From Chitinophagales bacterium (GTDB lineage: Bacteria; Bacteroidota; Bacteroidia; Chitinophagales; UBA2359): a stretch of 64,000 nt of DNA. The DNA is taken from positions 62,001 to 126,000 of the forward strand of contig JAEUUX010000164.1 in assembly GCA_016787295.1 (NCBI GenBank), given 5' to 3'. A program made the position numbers and the translations under genes. The first letter of the stretch is position 1. Each line of letters begins with the position of its first letter. Below the pieces are notes generated by a model, which saw only the letters and a program-made list of their open reading frames with translations, was not told the origin of the DNA and searched no databases. This document shows positions 14,907 to 23,068 of the stretch, in pieces.

Positions 14907-15653
14907 TTATTTATTTTTATTGATTTTAGAAGTTTTGCCTTTGGGGGTTTTGTAACCATTTTCGGTAGCGTAATCTGTGAGAAGTTCGCGCATTTGTTGG
15001 CGACCGCGCGCAATGCGCGACTTCACCGTGCCAATTTCTATATGCAATACTTCCGAGATTTCTTCATAAGACATGTCTTCTATATCACTCAACAAAATAG
15101 CGCTTCGATACACTTCATTAATTTTGTAGATAGCCTCAATAACTTCGTCGCTTAACATTTCTGTAAAAACGGAGTCTTTTAGGTTTAACGGTTTATTTTG
15201 TTGTGTATTGTCTTGCAGTTCGCTATACTTAGGATTTTTATCAATTTCTTTGTCATGATAATCCATAATATCTGCATAATCTATTTGTGGGTGACGTGCT
15301 TTTTGTTTGTTTTTGTTGTAGTATATATTGCGCAAAATAGTAAATAACCATGCTTTGCTCGATGTGCCAATTTGAAACTGATGTAGGTTTATATAAGCCT
15401 TATACATTGTTTCCTGCACCAATTCGTCACACTCATTAGGGTCTTTGGTAAGGTAATGGGCATACGTATAGAGTGCGTTGTTGTGCGGCAGAATCTGTTT
15501 GTTGAACAAAGAATCCTTCTCCTCCTTGCTAAGTATAACAGGAGGTTGTTCATTATCGGCAATGTGGGCTATCTCAGGATCGCTGCTCGGATTTAGGTCA
15601 GGAGCAAAAACCTCTTCTTCTTTTTGAGAGGGTTCTTGGTAATTGTTCAACAT
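14907..15653 (-). CDS. ECF-type RNA polymerase sigma factor
   Basis: A 248-residue sigma-70 family protein. Residues ~50-125 form region 2 (YTYAHYLTKDPNECDELVQETMYKAY, then KAWLFTILRNIYYN). Residues ~165-222 form region 4 (YRSAILLSDIEDMSYEEIS, then LHIEIGTVKSRIARGR). An unusual ~45-residue acidic, Glu/Pro/Asp-rich N-terminal extension precedes region 2. A ~35-residue polar linker lies between the regions. Start: ATG 15653 is used because a promoter core (TATCTTTG, minus strand) sits at 15837-15844 and the longer frame from 15839 would begin inside it. No classical anti-sigma gene is adjacent; the small ORF ending at 14543 is the nearest candidate. It would redirect RNA polymerase to a stress or envelope regulon. 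Confidence 0.85.
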   Translation of the reverse strand: MLNNYQEPSQKEEEVFAPDLNPSSDPEIAHIADNEQPPVILSKEEKDSLFNKQILPHNNALYTYAHYLTKDPNECDELVQETMYKAYINLHQFQIGTSSKAWLFTILRNIYYNKNKQKARHPQIDYADIMDYHDKEIDKNPKYSELQDNTQQNKPLNLKDSVFTEMLSDEVIEAIYKINEVYRSAILLSDIEDMSYEEISEVLHIEIGTVKSRIARGRQQMRELLTDYATENGYKTPKGKTSKINKNK

Positions 15654-15836
15654 ATAAGATAAATTAAAGGGCGAGTGTGTGGGAGGCAAATAAGTGTTTT
15701 TGGGGAGGGAATAGATACTGTTTGGTGTGTGTTTTTCTCTTAGAAAAACACAAGTAAAGTGTGCAATAGGTTTTGTGCTTATTAAGACGCACAAAGGAGC
15801 ATTTGGGTCACAAAACAGGATTAGGATATTTGTGGG

Positions 15837-15844
15837 CAAAGATA
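15837..15844 (-). promoter_or_regulatory. Promoter -7 element for the sigma factor gene
   Basis: Minus-strand TATCTTTG (followed by C) matches TAnnTTTG. It implies a ~180-nt leader before ATG 15653. The upstream TTTG is too close (12 nt) to be a standard -33 box. Confidence 0.45.
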
Positions 15845-15865
15845 AGGTTTTTTTGACAAAAAGTA

Positions 15866-16762
15866 TTATTTTTTATTGCTAACTTTAAACAAAAAAGTTT
15901 TTTCTTCTTGCGTAAGACTATCATAACCTGTTTGGGCTATTTTATCCAGTATTTGGTCAATGCGTTCTTGTTCCGATAAAGTAGGTGATGAATTGGAGCG
16001 GGTTGTGTTTTTGGGTTGTTGATAAGACTGTTTGGCGGGTTCTTTATTTTTGTCAATAAGTTGTATTACTTTATCGGTCAAACGATTAAAGGTTTTTCCC
16101 CAAGCATCGCCACGTTGCCATTGACGTGCATAAACAATTCCAAAAATAGCGCCACCGATGTGCGCAATATGTCCGCCTGCGTTGCTTTGCGGAATAGAAA
16201 TCAGGTCGATGATAAATAGGGCTAAGGCTAAAAATTTGATGGGTATACGTCCCAACAATATCAAATGCAGGGTATAGTTGGGGCTAATAGCTGCCATACA
16301 GGTCAAAATTGCCATAACACTCGCCGACGCTCCGTAGGCTATGGCATCGCTATTCCGAAAAACAGGGAACAAAGCATAGCTCAACAAAACAGCTACTGCA
16401 CCTGCCAAACCGCCCAGAATATAGACAGGTAGGATACGGCGTTGGGTCACAAAATCGGACAGGATATTGCCAAACCAATACAATACGAGCATATTCATAA
16501 AAATGTGCCAAAGATCGATGTGCAAAAACAGATGTGTAATCAGCGACCAAGGTTGCCACATCAAATCTTTGAGACTGCTGGGCAATGCCAATCCCTCAAC
16601 GATTTTCTGAAAAGGAGTATTAATCCCGAATAGAAAACCCAACAAGCGAATCAACCCCAGCACTACAAACACCCCCACATTTATCCAAATCAGGCGAATG
16701 GTGGTGTTGCCATATCTAAGGCTGTTTTTTATGTCATCGATGATAGAAAACTGTACACTCAC
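15866..16762 (-). CDS. Rhomboid-family intramembrane serine protease
   Basis: A 298-residue membrane protein with about six hydrophobic helices. The conserved HIDLWHIFMN (residues 81-90), the serine motif G144-A-S146-A and the catalytic H201 in AHIGGAIFG make the Ser-His dyad complete. A soluble C-terminal tail (~215-298) ends in the short helical motif ERIDQILDKIAQTGYDSLTQEEKTFL, found behind many Bacteroidota rhomboids. It cleaves transmembrane substrates within the inner membrane; targets are unknown. The start codon is GTG 16762: the N-terminus SIIDDIKNSLRYGN fits homologs and no ATG is near. That GTG overlaps the TGA of a small upstream frame (GTGA). Confidence 0.88.
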   Translation of the reverse strand: MSVQFSIIDDIKNSLRYGNTTIRLIWINVGVFVVLGLIRLLGFLFGINTPFQKIVEGLALPSSLKDLMWQPWSLITHLFLHIDLWHIFMNMLVLYWFGNILSDFVTQRRILPVYILGGLAGAVAVLLSYALFPVFRNSDAIAYGASASVMAILTCMAAISPNYTLHLILLGRIPIKFLALALFIIDLISIPQSNAGGHIAHIGGAIFGIVYARQWQRGDAWGKTFNRLTDKVIQLIDKNKEPAKQSYQQPKNTTRSNSSPTLSEQERIDQILDKIAQTGYDSLTQEEKTFLFKVSNKK

Positions 16763-16959
16763 GGTAAATAGGGGTTATTGTTTTTTGGTAGAGAGAAAAA
16801 AATGTTGCTTGGAAATAGGAGGGATACAACAAAATAGGAAGAGCGATGTTGCCCCAAATAAGGTGAGTAGGCAAATACCATGCCTATTATAATAACAACG
16901 CAACTACCCAAAACGTTCCCAAACAAAGCTAAATAATAGTTTTTTTTGTCAACGAGCAA
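16759..16959 (-). CDS. Possible small one-helix membrane ORF overlapping the rhomboid start
   Basis: A 66-codon frame beginning with TTG and containing a hydrophobic segment (LALFGNVLGSCVVIIIGMVF). Its TGA overlaps the rhomboid GTG start as GTGA, a layout compatible with translational coupling. It has a weak start, no recognised family and lies in an AT-rich leader, so it may be chance. The 458-bp gap 16763-17220 contains this frame and two divergent promoters only. Confidence 0.2.
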   Translation of the reverse strand: MLVDKKNYYLALFGNVLGSCVVIIIGMVFAYSPYLGQHRSSYFVVSLLFPSNIFFSLPKNNNPYLP

Positions 16960-17013
16960 TTTTAGCTATCAAATACTTATTTTTGTGTAGCTATAAACCA
17001 GCTTATTGGGCGG

Positions 17014-17021
17014 CAAAGATA
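17014..17021 (-). promoter_or_regulatory. Promoter -7 element for the rhomboid gene
   Basis: Minus-strand TATCTTTG (then C) matches TAnnTTTG and would give a ~245-nt leader to the GTG at 16762. The -33 element is not clear. Confidence 0.4.
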
Positions 17022-17135
17022 CACAAAAAAAACGATACTTTGTGAAAATTTTGATAATACCGTACTATTTTTTATAACCCAACAGCATTTTATCCGATAA
17101 GAAAAGCACAGCTTTTACACAAAAAAACAGCATTT

Positions 17136-17167
17136 TTTGCTAAATCGAACAAAAAAACTTAACTTTG
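17136..17167 (+). promoter_or_regulatory. Bacteroidota-type promoter for the YebC-family gene
   Basis: TTTG at 17136-17139, 20-nt spacer, TAACTTTG at 17160-17167: an exact TTTG-N20-TAnnTTTG. It lies 53 bp upstream of ATG 17221 and excludes the in-frame upstream start at 17137. Confidence 0.75.
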
Positions 17168-17220
17168 CACCGCAAAAAATCATTTTCCATACAAAAAAAT
17201 TTTTTTTACACAATACAATC

Positions 17221-17934
17221 ATGGGAAGAGCATTTGAATACCGCCGCGCCCGAAAAGAAGCAAGATGGGGTAAAATGGCAAAAGTATTTACCCGAATTGG
17301 ACGCGAAATTGCTATTGCTGTCAAACAAAGTGGTCCCGACCCCACCAATAATTCCCGTTTGCGCGTTGCTGTCCAAAACGCCAAAGGTGCGAATATGCCC
17401 AAAGAACGTGTCGAGTCGGCTATCAAGCGTGCTTCGTCAAAAGAGGCAGAAAACTATGAAGAAGCTGTATACGAAGGCTATGGACCACACGGCGTAGCCA
17501 TCTTGGTAGAATGTCAAACGGACAACACTACCCGAACTGTTGCCAATGTGCGCACTGCCTTTAATCGTGGTGGTGGAGCATTGGGCAAAACAGGCTCGCT
17601 CGATTTTATTTTTGAACGCAAAGCTGTGTTCAAGGTCAAAGCCGAAAGTGTGGATATCGAAGAACTCGAATTTGAACTTATCGACTTTGGTGCCGAAGAT
17701 GTACAATTGGACGAAGAAGAGGGTTTGGTGTATGTTTATACCGCTTTTTCTGATTTTGGACAAATGCAAAAAGCCTTGGAAGAAAAAAACCTCGAAGTGG
17801 TTAGCTCCGAATTAGAGCGTATTCCAAGCACTACTGTCGACCTATCCGAAGAGCAAATCGCCCAAATAGAAGCGCTTATTGAACGATTAGAAGACGACGA
17901 AGATGTGTCCAAAGTTTTCCATAATATGGCATAA
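17221..17934 (+). CDS. YebC/TACO1-family protein
   Basis: A 237-residue protein with the family hallmarks MGRAFEYRRARKEARWGKMAKVFTR at the N-terminus, RLRVAVQNAKGANMPKERVESAIKRA, then YEGYGPHGVAILVE and NRGGGALGKTGSLDFIF. Length is normal (~240). Members have been described as DNA-binding regulators (PmpR) and, more recently, as ribosome-associated factors helping translation of difficult peptide motifs. The sequence cannot separate the two. The start ATG 17221 lies 53 bp beyond a strong promoter. It is monocistronic, with a terminator at 17967-18005. Confidence 0.9.
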   Translation: MGRAFEYRRARKEARWGKMAKVFTRIGREIAIAVKQSGPDPTNNSRLRVAVQNAKGANMPKERVESAIKRASSKEAENYEEAVYEGYGPHGVAILVECQTDNTTRTVANVRTAFNRGGGALGKTGSLDFIFERKAVFKVKAESVDIEELEFELIDFGAEDVQLDEEEGLVYVYTAFSDFGQMQKALEEKNLEVVSSELERIPSTTVDLSEEQIAQIEALIERLEDDEDVSKVFHNMA

Positions 17935-17966
17935 AGACTTTTTAACTATTTGTGTTTCCTGTCTAC

Positions 17967-18005
17967 AAAAACCTATAAGCGTCCCTCGTAGCCTTATAGG
18001 TTTTT
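17967..18005 (+). terminator. Intrinsic terminator after the YebC-family gene
   Basis: AAAACCTATAAG pairs with CTTATAGGTTTTT around a 13-nt loop, ending in five T. Confidence 0.85.
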
Positions 18006-18070
18006 ATTGCTTATTGGCTACCTCGTCTCCTGTCGCAACTTATTTTTTTGTTGTTTAAATTTTTTATGTT

Positions 18071-19129
18071 ATGATATACGGCATAATAGGAGCTGGAAGT
18101 TTTGGCATTGCTCTTGCCAATGTTATTGCAGAAAAAACGAAAGTGTTGGTATTTACGCGCCGCCCCGATGTTGCGACTAATATCAAAACACTTCGCCGAA
18201 ATCGCAACCAAAACGTTCACGAAAACATAGAAGCCACTTTAGACATTGAGCGTTTTTGTGGCGAATGCAACCTTATTTTTCCTGTTGTTCCATCGAGCGA
18301 TTTTCGCAATGTAATGCGTTTGGCAGCCCCACACCTTAAACCCTATCATCAACTGATTCATGGTACAAAGGGTTTGCAGGTGGAGCTACCCAACCAACAA
18401 AAATGGGACGGCAATAGCGCCATCAAAAAAGATTATATCAAAACCATGAGCCAAATCATCTTGGAAGAGACCAACGTTTTGCGCGTTGGCTGTCTTTCGG
18501 GACCCAATTTGGCGCTCGAGATGGCACAAAAACACCCTTGTGCGACTGTTATTGCCAGCAAATTTGATAGTGTCATTGATGCGGGTTATGAAGCGCTTCA
18601 CAGCCACCGGTTCAGGGTATACCGCAGCCACGATATTTTTAGCGTTGAATTAGCAGGTGTGTTCAAAAATATTATGGCAATAGCAGCAGGTATTTCGGCA
18701 GGTTTGGATTTTGGTGAAAATGCCAAGGCAATGCTTATCACACGCGGTTTTCGCGAAATCATTCACCTTGCCAAAACACTTGGAGCCAACCCCAATGCGT
18801 TTTTGGGTGTAGCGGGCATTGGCGACCTCATTGCTACTTGTTCGAGCAATTTGAGCCGCAATTTTTCGGTAGGGCAAAGATTAGCCAAAGGTGAAACCAT
18901 CAATGATATAAAAAATACTATGACCGAAACCGTTGAGGGTATTAACACAACTTTGCTTGCTCATGCCTTGGCGAAACAATACCGCCTCCAACTGCCCATT
19001 ACCACCGCCTTAACGCGCTTGTTTCAGAACGAATGCGATGTGCCAACCGCACTTAATGAACTTCTACAACACCCCAACGATGAAGATGTAGATTTTTTGG
19101 CAACCCCCACCTCATCCGCCGCTAATTAA
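18071..19129 (+). CDS. gpsA: NAD(P)H-dependent glycerol-3-phosphate dehydrogenase
   Basis: A 352-residue enzyme that reduces dihydroxyacetone phosphate to sn-glycerol-3-phosphate for phospholipid synthesis. N-terminal Rossmann motif GIIGAGSFGIALA (residues 4-16), then HGTKGLQ in the central region. The catalytic Lys lies in VELAGVFKNIMAIAAGISAGLDFGENAKAMLITRG, and VAGIGDLIATCSSNLSRNF follows, all GpsA signatures. It is slightly long at the C-terminus (typical ~330). The lpxK gene starts 2 bp after its stop, so both are in one operon for envelope lipid precursors. Confidence 0.92.
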   Translation: MIYGIIGAGSFGIALANVIAEKTKVLVFTRRPDVATNIKTLRRNRNQNVHENIEATLDIERFCGECNLIFPVVPSSDFRNVMRLAAPHLKPYHQLIHGTKGLQVELPNQQKWDGNSAIKKDYIKTMSQIILEETNVLRVGCLSGPNLALEMAQKHPCATVIASKFDSVIDAGYEALHSHRFRVYRSHDIFSVELAGVFKNIMAIAAGISAGLDFGENAKAMLITRGFREIIHLAKTLGANPNAFLGVAGIGDLIATCSSNLSRNFSVGQRLAKGETINDIKNTMTETVEGINTTLLAHALAKQYRLQLPITTALTRLFQNECDVPTALNELLQHPNDEDVDFLATPTSSAAN

Positions 19130-19131
19130 GC

Positions 19132-20166
19132 ATGATACTTTCTTTTTTGTCCAAAATCTATGGGAATGCCATACGATTCCGCAATCATTTGTATGATATT
19201 CGGTACTGGAAATCGCTCGAATTTACTGTGCCACTCATTAGTATTGGTAATTTGCGGGTAGGTGGTACAGGCAAAACACCCCACATAGAGTACCTTATTC
19301 GCCAACTCGAAGGGCAATATCGAGTAGCGACTCTTAGCAGAGGATACCGCCGCCGCAGCAAAGGCTACCTTCTCGCCAACGATGAAAGTACAGCACAAAG
19401 TATTGGTGACGAACCTATGCAACTCTACCGAAAATTTGGTCATCAAATAGCGGTGGTGGTGTGTGAGGAGCGCGCTGTTGGCATTGTCAACCTCCTTGTC
19501 GACCGTCCCGATGTGCAAGTGATTTTGTTGGACGATGCCTACCAACATCGAGCCGTATTGCCCCATCTCTCCATTTTACTCACTCAATATCATCAGCCTT
19601 TTACGCGCGACCAACTGCTGCCCAAAGGTAGATTGCGCGAACCCGCAGACCAGAAAAAACGTGCCGATATTATTATGATTACTCAATGCCCCGCCACACT
19701 CACCACCGCCGACAAGCAGGCTATGCACACCGAAATTCAGCCACTCCCACACCAACAATTGTTGTTTAGTCATTTGCGCTACGAAAAAGCCTATCATTGG
19801 CAAAATCCTCAACACAATTTGCCCGATTCGTTACAAAACCACCATTTGTTGTTACTTTGTGCCATTGCACAACCCGAAACTTTACAACAACACCTTCAAA
19901 ATCAGTGCCAACAACTCACCACTCTTAGTTTTAGTGATCATCATACTTTTACTCAACAAGATATCGACAGTCTTGTACAGATTTTTGAGCAAATACCTAC
20001 CGATTCGAAAATCATTATTACCACCGAAAAAGATGCTGTGCGCCTACAGCCCTATCACCAACAACTCCAAAATATACCTATTTTTGTTTTGCCCATAGCG
20101 GTCTATCTCGATCCACAAGATGAGGCTATATTGCTCCAAAAAATCCACACCACATTGTCCAAATAA
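19132..20166 (+). CDS. lpxK: Tetraacyldisaccharide 4'-kinase (lipid A)
   Basis: A 344-residue enzyme that phosphorylates the 4' position of the lipid A disaccharide at the inner membrane. The Walker-like ATP site is SIGNLRVGGTGKTP (residues 37-50). It is followed by LSRGYRRRSKGY and GDEPMQLYRK, then ILLDDAYQHRAV (Walker B region), RLREP and the C-terminal FSDHHTFTQQDI, all LpxK signatures. Length is normal. It begins 2 bp after gpsA and is followed 18 bp later by a Fur-family regulator. It shows the organism makes lipid A and is thus Gram-negative. Confidence 0.92.
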   Translation: MILSFLSKIYGNAIRFRNHLYDIRYWKSLEFTVPLISIGNLRVGGTGKTPHIEYLIRQLEGQYRVATLSRGYRRRSKGYLLANDESTAQSIGDEPMQLYRKFGHQIAVVVCEERAVGIVNLLVDRPDVQVILLDDAYQHRAVLPHLSILLTQYHQPFTRDQLLPKGRLREPADQKKRADIIMITQCPATLTTADKQAMHTEIQPLPHQQLLFSHLRYEKAYHWQNPQHNLPDSLQNHHLLLLCAIAQPETLQQHLQNQCQQLTTLSFSDHHTFTQQDIDSLVQIFEQIPTDSKIIITTEKDAVRLQPYHQQLQNIPIFVLPIAVYLDPQDEAILLQKIHTTLSK

Positions 20167-20184
20167 ACCCTAATAAATCTCTAA

Positions 20185-20628
20185 ATGCCACACCACCATA
20201 GAACTACCCAGCAAACTGCCATCCAACTCCTCCAACGCCGACAACTGCGTCTTACTGCTTGTCGCATAAGTGTAGTCCACAATTTATTGGAACAAAAAAA
20301 CGCTATTAGCCAACCCGAATTGGAAAATGAACTCCAAGATTTTGACCGTGTAACCTTGTATCGCACCCTACATACTTTTCTTGAAAAAGGAATTATTCAC
20401 CAAATTTATGACGATTCGGGAGTCATTAAGTATGCACTTTGCACCGAACATTGCGACCATGACCACCTGCATCAGGACGAACATGTGCATTTTAAATGTA
20501 TGTTGTGTAAGCAAATTACTTGTGTCGACTCTGTGTCTATTCCCACTATTCAGCTACCACAAGGCTATACTTTTGTAGATGCTAACTTTTTGGTGCGCGG
20601 AATTTGTAGTGGTTGCCAGAAAAAATAA
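20185..20628 (+). CDS. Fur-family metal-dependent transcriptional regulator
   Basis: A 147-residue Fur/Zur/PerR-type repressor. The winged-helix part has the recognition segment FDRVTLYRTLHTFLEKGII (residues 53-71). The dimerisation part has a His-rich stretch CDHDHLHQDEHVHFKC (90-105) for regulatory metal. Two CxxC pairs, C105-C108 and C141-C144, would hold the structural zinc. Which metal it senses cannot be told; the His-rich hinge would suit zinc or iron. It is 18 bp downstream of lpxK and probably on the same transcript. A very strong hairpin follows at 20668-20714. Confidence 0.88.
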   Translation: MPHHHRTTQQTAIQLLQRRQLRLTACRISVVHNLLEQKNAISQPELENELQDFDRVTLYRTLHTFLEKGIIHQIYDDSGVIKYALCTEHCDHDHLHQDEHVHFKCMLCKQITCVDSVSIPTIQLPQGYTFVDANFLVRGICSGCQKK

Positions 20629-20667
20629 CTTCTTGTTTTTCGCAAGCATATAGGCTTTCGAAATTTC

Positions 20668-20714
20668 AAAGGTTAGTACAAATGCTTGATTATCAGGCAT
20701 TTGTACTAACCTTT
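20668..20714. terminator. Long perfect hairpin between convergent genes
   Basis: An 18-bp perfect stem (20668-20685 with 20697-20714) extends by four more pairs including one G-U, leaving a 3-nt loop. It separates the Fur-family gene from the convergent glucosaminidase gene. There is no long T run in either direction, so it may be an RNA 3'-end stabiliser or a protein-binding palindrome as well as a terminator. Confidence 0.65.
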
Positions 20715-20817
20715 AAAAGTATTCCAAAGTTGTAGAACAAACCAAAACAACTATTGGGAGCAAATTTGCTTGTCGAATTTAGTAAGTATGGATAACAGAT
20801 AATAGTGAAAAATATGA

Positions 20818-22167
20818 TTAATTTTGTGAAGGTTTTTGGGTTTGTAGATAAATAAAATCTCCTTCTTTTAATTTAGAGGTAGTTGTCAGGTTGTTAAATT
20901 TGCAAAGTGTTTTGACCTGCACACCATAAATTTGTGAAATATCTATTAGAGTTTCACCAAATTGTACAATATGAATTTTTTTATCAGGTGCTACGGTTTT
21001 GGCTTTGGCTTGTAGGAAAATAGGTACTCCTGCATGAAATGTTATACCACGTGGCAAATCGTTGTATTCATATACTTTTTCGATAGGCAGTTGGTAGCGA
21101 AAAGCTATATAGGAAGGATACAAACCGCGATTAGCAACCAAACCTACACAACCATTGACCTCTATTTCGTTGATAATCAAAGCACCTACATTTTCCTCTT
21201 GCGCTGCAACGGTGTCCATATTGGCTAAGGTATTTGCCATATCACTTTCTTGTTCTTTCGCAATTATGGGTAGGTTAGATTTAGGTACAGGTGCGGTAGC
21301 TTCCGACGATTTGGTGATGGTTTGGGTAGGCGGAGGAGGAGGAATTGCTGTGGGTTTAGTGGTACTAATAGGCGGCGTAAAATTTGGTTTGGTAGTGCTT
21401 GGATTTGGTGTGGTGGGTGTGGTCGAAGCGTTGTTTTTAGCTGGAGCTGTTGCTGCTACTGTAGTGGTGGCAGGCGGCGGCATACTTGCTGTCTTTATTC
21501 CGATGCTCGACAAAGCGGTATTGTTGTTAGGAGCATTGCTGTTTAAAGTGTGTGAATTGAGGCTGATAATGGCTTGTATTTTGGTGCTTGGCACTTCTGC
21601 CCATATATTGGGTATTGGCTTGGGTGGTTGTCCAACCAAAAAACCTTCTACATCAAAAGCATGTAGGTCATACGTTTCTATAAGCCGAATGATGATGTCA
21701 GCATAATTGGGATTGGTGGCATACCCTGCTTTTTGCAAACCTTGTGCCCAGCCTTTATAATCGTTGCGAGCCAACGAAAACAAATGGTCATAACGGTGAG
21801 TGTGGTGGAAACGCAAGAACATAGAATGGTCTATATACGATTCATAGTCCGAAGGATACTTCCTAAAACATTCACCAATAGTATCATCGTCCATGGTGTA
21901 GGTATCGCCTTTCCAATAATCTTTGCATTTGATTCCAAAATGATTATGCGCTTCCAGAGACAGTTTGCTATCGCCAAAGTTGGTCTCGAGCATGGCTTGA
22001 GCCAATTTTACACTAGCAGGAATACCCATAAGATACATTTCTTCGATAGCAATTTGTTTGTGAGTTGCTACATAGAGTTGTACTTTTTTCATGCGTTCGT
22101 CGTTGTCGGCACAACTACTTTGCGTAAATAATAGAAAGAATAAGCAGGCAGGTAAGAAATATTTCAT
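20818..22167 (-). CDS. Exported glucosaminidase (GH73/FlgJ-like) with C-terminal LysM domains
   Basis: A 449-residue cell-wall enzyme. The signal sequence starts at ATG 22167 (MKYFLPACLFFLLFTQSSC, Cys 19 possibly lipidated; lipobox QSSC is weak). Residues ~25-160 are a glucosaminidase domain: IPASVKLAQAMLETNFGDSKLS (catalytic Glu in LET), HNHFGIKCK, YESYIDHSMFLR and GWAQGLQKAGYATNPNYAD. A long Pro/Thr/Ala-rich linker follows (~190-290). Two LysM-like modules close the protein (~335-385, and ~398-442 with HIVQFGETLIDISQIYGV). It hydrolyses GlcNAc linkages in peptidoglycan, with LysM binding the wall. A minus-strand promoter is likely at 22272-22304. Confidence 0.85.
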   Translation of the reverse strand: MKYFLPACLFFLLFTQSSCADNDERMKKVQLYVATHKQIAIEEMYLMGIPASVKLAQAMLETNFGDSKLSLEAHNHFGIKCKDYWKGDTYTMDDDTIGECFRKYPSDYESYIDHSMFLRFHHTHRYDHLFSLARNDYKGWAQGLQKAGYATNPNYADIIIRLIETYDLHAFDVEGFLVGQPPKPIPNIWAEVPSTKIQAIISLNSHTLNSNAPNNNTALSSIGIKTASMPPPATTTVAATAPAKNNASTTPTTPNPSTTKPNFTPPISTTKPTAIPPPPPTQTITKSSEATAPVPKSNLPIIAKEQESDMANTLANMDTVAAQEENVGALIINEIEVNGCVGLVANRGLYPSYIAFRYQLPIEKVYEYNDLPRGITFHAGVPIFLQAKAKTVAPDKKIHIVQFGETLIDISQIYGVQVKTLCKFNNLTTTSKLKEGDFIYLQTQKPSQN

Positions 22168-22271
22168 AAATTGATAATACATAGCCAAATGGTTAAACAA
22201 AACGTAAAGTGATTAGTTCAAAAAAGACAGAGATAGATAAGTTGATGGTATACAGTAAAATTTCAAGGGTG

Positions 22272-22304
22272 CAAAGGTACTAATTTTTTGCCCAAATTTG
22301 GCAA
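22272..22304 (-). promoter_or_regulatory. Promoter for the glucosaminidase gene
   Basis: Minus-strand TACCTTTG (22279-22272) with a TTG at 22304-22302, spacer 22 nt. It lies ~105 bp upstream of ATG 22167 and is arranged divergently from the promoter at 22321-22353. Confidence 0.5.
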
Positions 22305-22320
22305 CTATAGACACAGCTAT

Positions 22321-22353
22321 TTTGTGTAAAGCGTATGATTTGTAGTATCTTTG
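22321..22353 (+). promoter_or_regulatory. Promoter for the DUF1801 gene
   Basis: TTTG at 22321-22324, 21-nt spacer, TATCTTTG at 22346-22353 (then CAGCC). It lies 37 bp upstream of ATG 22391. Confidence 0.7.
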
Positions 22354-22390
22354 CAGCCAAATACCGCAAAATTTAAGCCAATTTTTATTT

Positions 22391-22753
22391 ATGAGTCATA
22401 CTCCTGAAAGTTATATTGCGCAACAAGACGAGCCAATTGCTCAAATCATGCAAATTCTCTATCAATTTATTATGGCAAGTTCTCCTGCTATCACTTGTCG
22501 TTTGAATTATGGGGTTCCTTTTTTCTACCAAAAAAAATGGTTGTGTTATCTAAATCCGCTCAAAAAAGGAGGAGTAGAATTGGCTTTTGTTCGAGCCAAT
22601 GAGTTGTCTAATGAAAATGCTTATTTAGATTTCAAAAAACGCAAACAAGTAGCAGGAATTTCCATTATATCACCCAACGAGATTCCTTTTGAAGCAATAG
22701 ACGAAGTGCTTAAAGAAGCCTTGTTGTTAGACTCTATGAAGAGACCTAAGTAG
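22391..22753 (+). CDS. DUF1801-family protein
   Basis: A 120-residue protein with the DUF1801/YdhG-like pattern: an N-terminal helix (YIAQQDEPIAQIMQILYQFI), then NYGVPFFYQKKWLCYLNP, then GVELAFVRANEL and the C-terminal DEVLKEALLLD. The fold is small alpha/beta; biochemical function is unknown. It has its own promoter 37 bp upstream. A GC-rich dispersed repeat begins 64 bp after its stop. The 315-bp gap 22754-23068 contains that repeat and the terminator at 23016-23054. Confidence 0.75.
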   Translation: MSHTPESYIAQQDEPIAQIMQILYQFIMASSPAITCRLNYGVPFFYQKKWLCYLNPLKKGGVELAFVRANELSNENAYLDFKKRKQVAGISIISPNEIPFEAIDEVLKEALLLDSMKRPK

Positions 22754-22817
22754 GTGTGTTCTTTTATCTATTTTGTCGGAAGAAAGGTGTTTTTTGCTGT
22801 AAAAAATAACGATACTT

Positions 22818-22915
22818 TTGTTCGAATGGCGAAGCGCGTTAGGGATGCGGAGGGTGGCGTTAGCCAGTGCGGAGAGCAACGCAGCACCAAGCGTAGCGAA
22901 GCCCGCAGCAGCCCG
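22818..22915 (+). repeat. Dispersed GC-rich repeat, copy 2
   Basis: These 98 bp match the reverse complement of 5630-5727 at every position. Beyond 22915 the two copies still resemble each other with small indels (CCCGCAGGGAAACGCCC here). An ATG at 22826 opens a frame reading MAKRVRDAEGGVSQ, also present in copy 1. The A+T-rich flanks contrast sharply with the element. No target-site duplication is obvious. Both copies lie shortly after the stop codon of a plus-strand gene, but in opposite orientation. Confidence 0.9.
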
Positions 22916-23015
22916 ACCCGCAGGGAAACGCCCAAAAAAATCGATGTATTATCGGACTATTTAAGCAAAATAGAACAGTAGTCTACAAAAAAAAGTTCTT
23001 TTGAACTATTACCTC

Positions 23016-23054
23016 AAAAATCCCCAAACTAATATGGAATAGTTTGGGGATTTT
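23016..23054. terminator. Hairpin terminator after the kinase gene
   Basis: AAAATCCCCAAACTA pairs with TAGTTTGGGGATTTT around an 8-nt loop, with A/T runs on both sides. It lies ~15 bp beyond the minus-strand kinase stop at 23069. Confidence 0.8.
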
Positions 23055-23068
23055 AAAGTTATTCATTT

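Noticed and set aside
22826-22981. Short protein-like frame starting MAKRVRDAEGG
   Set aside because: It is encoded by the dispersed repeat and appears wherever the repeat lands; open frames in GC-rich repeats are expected.
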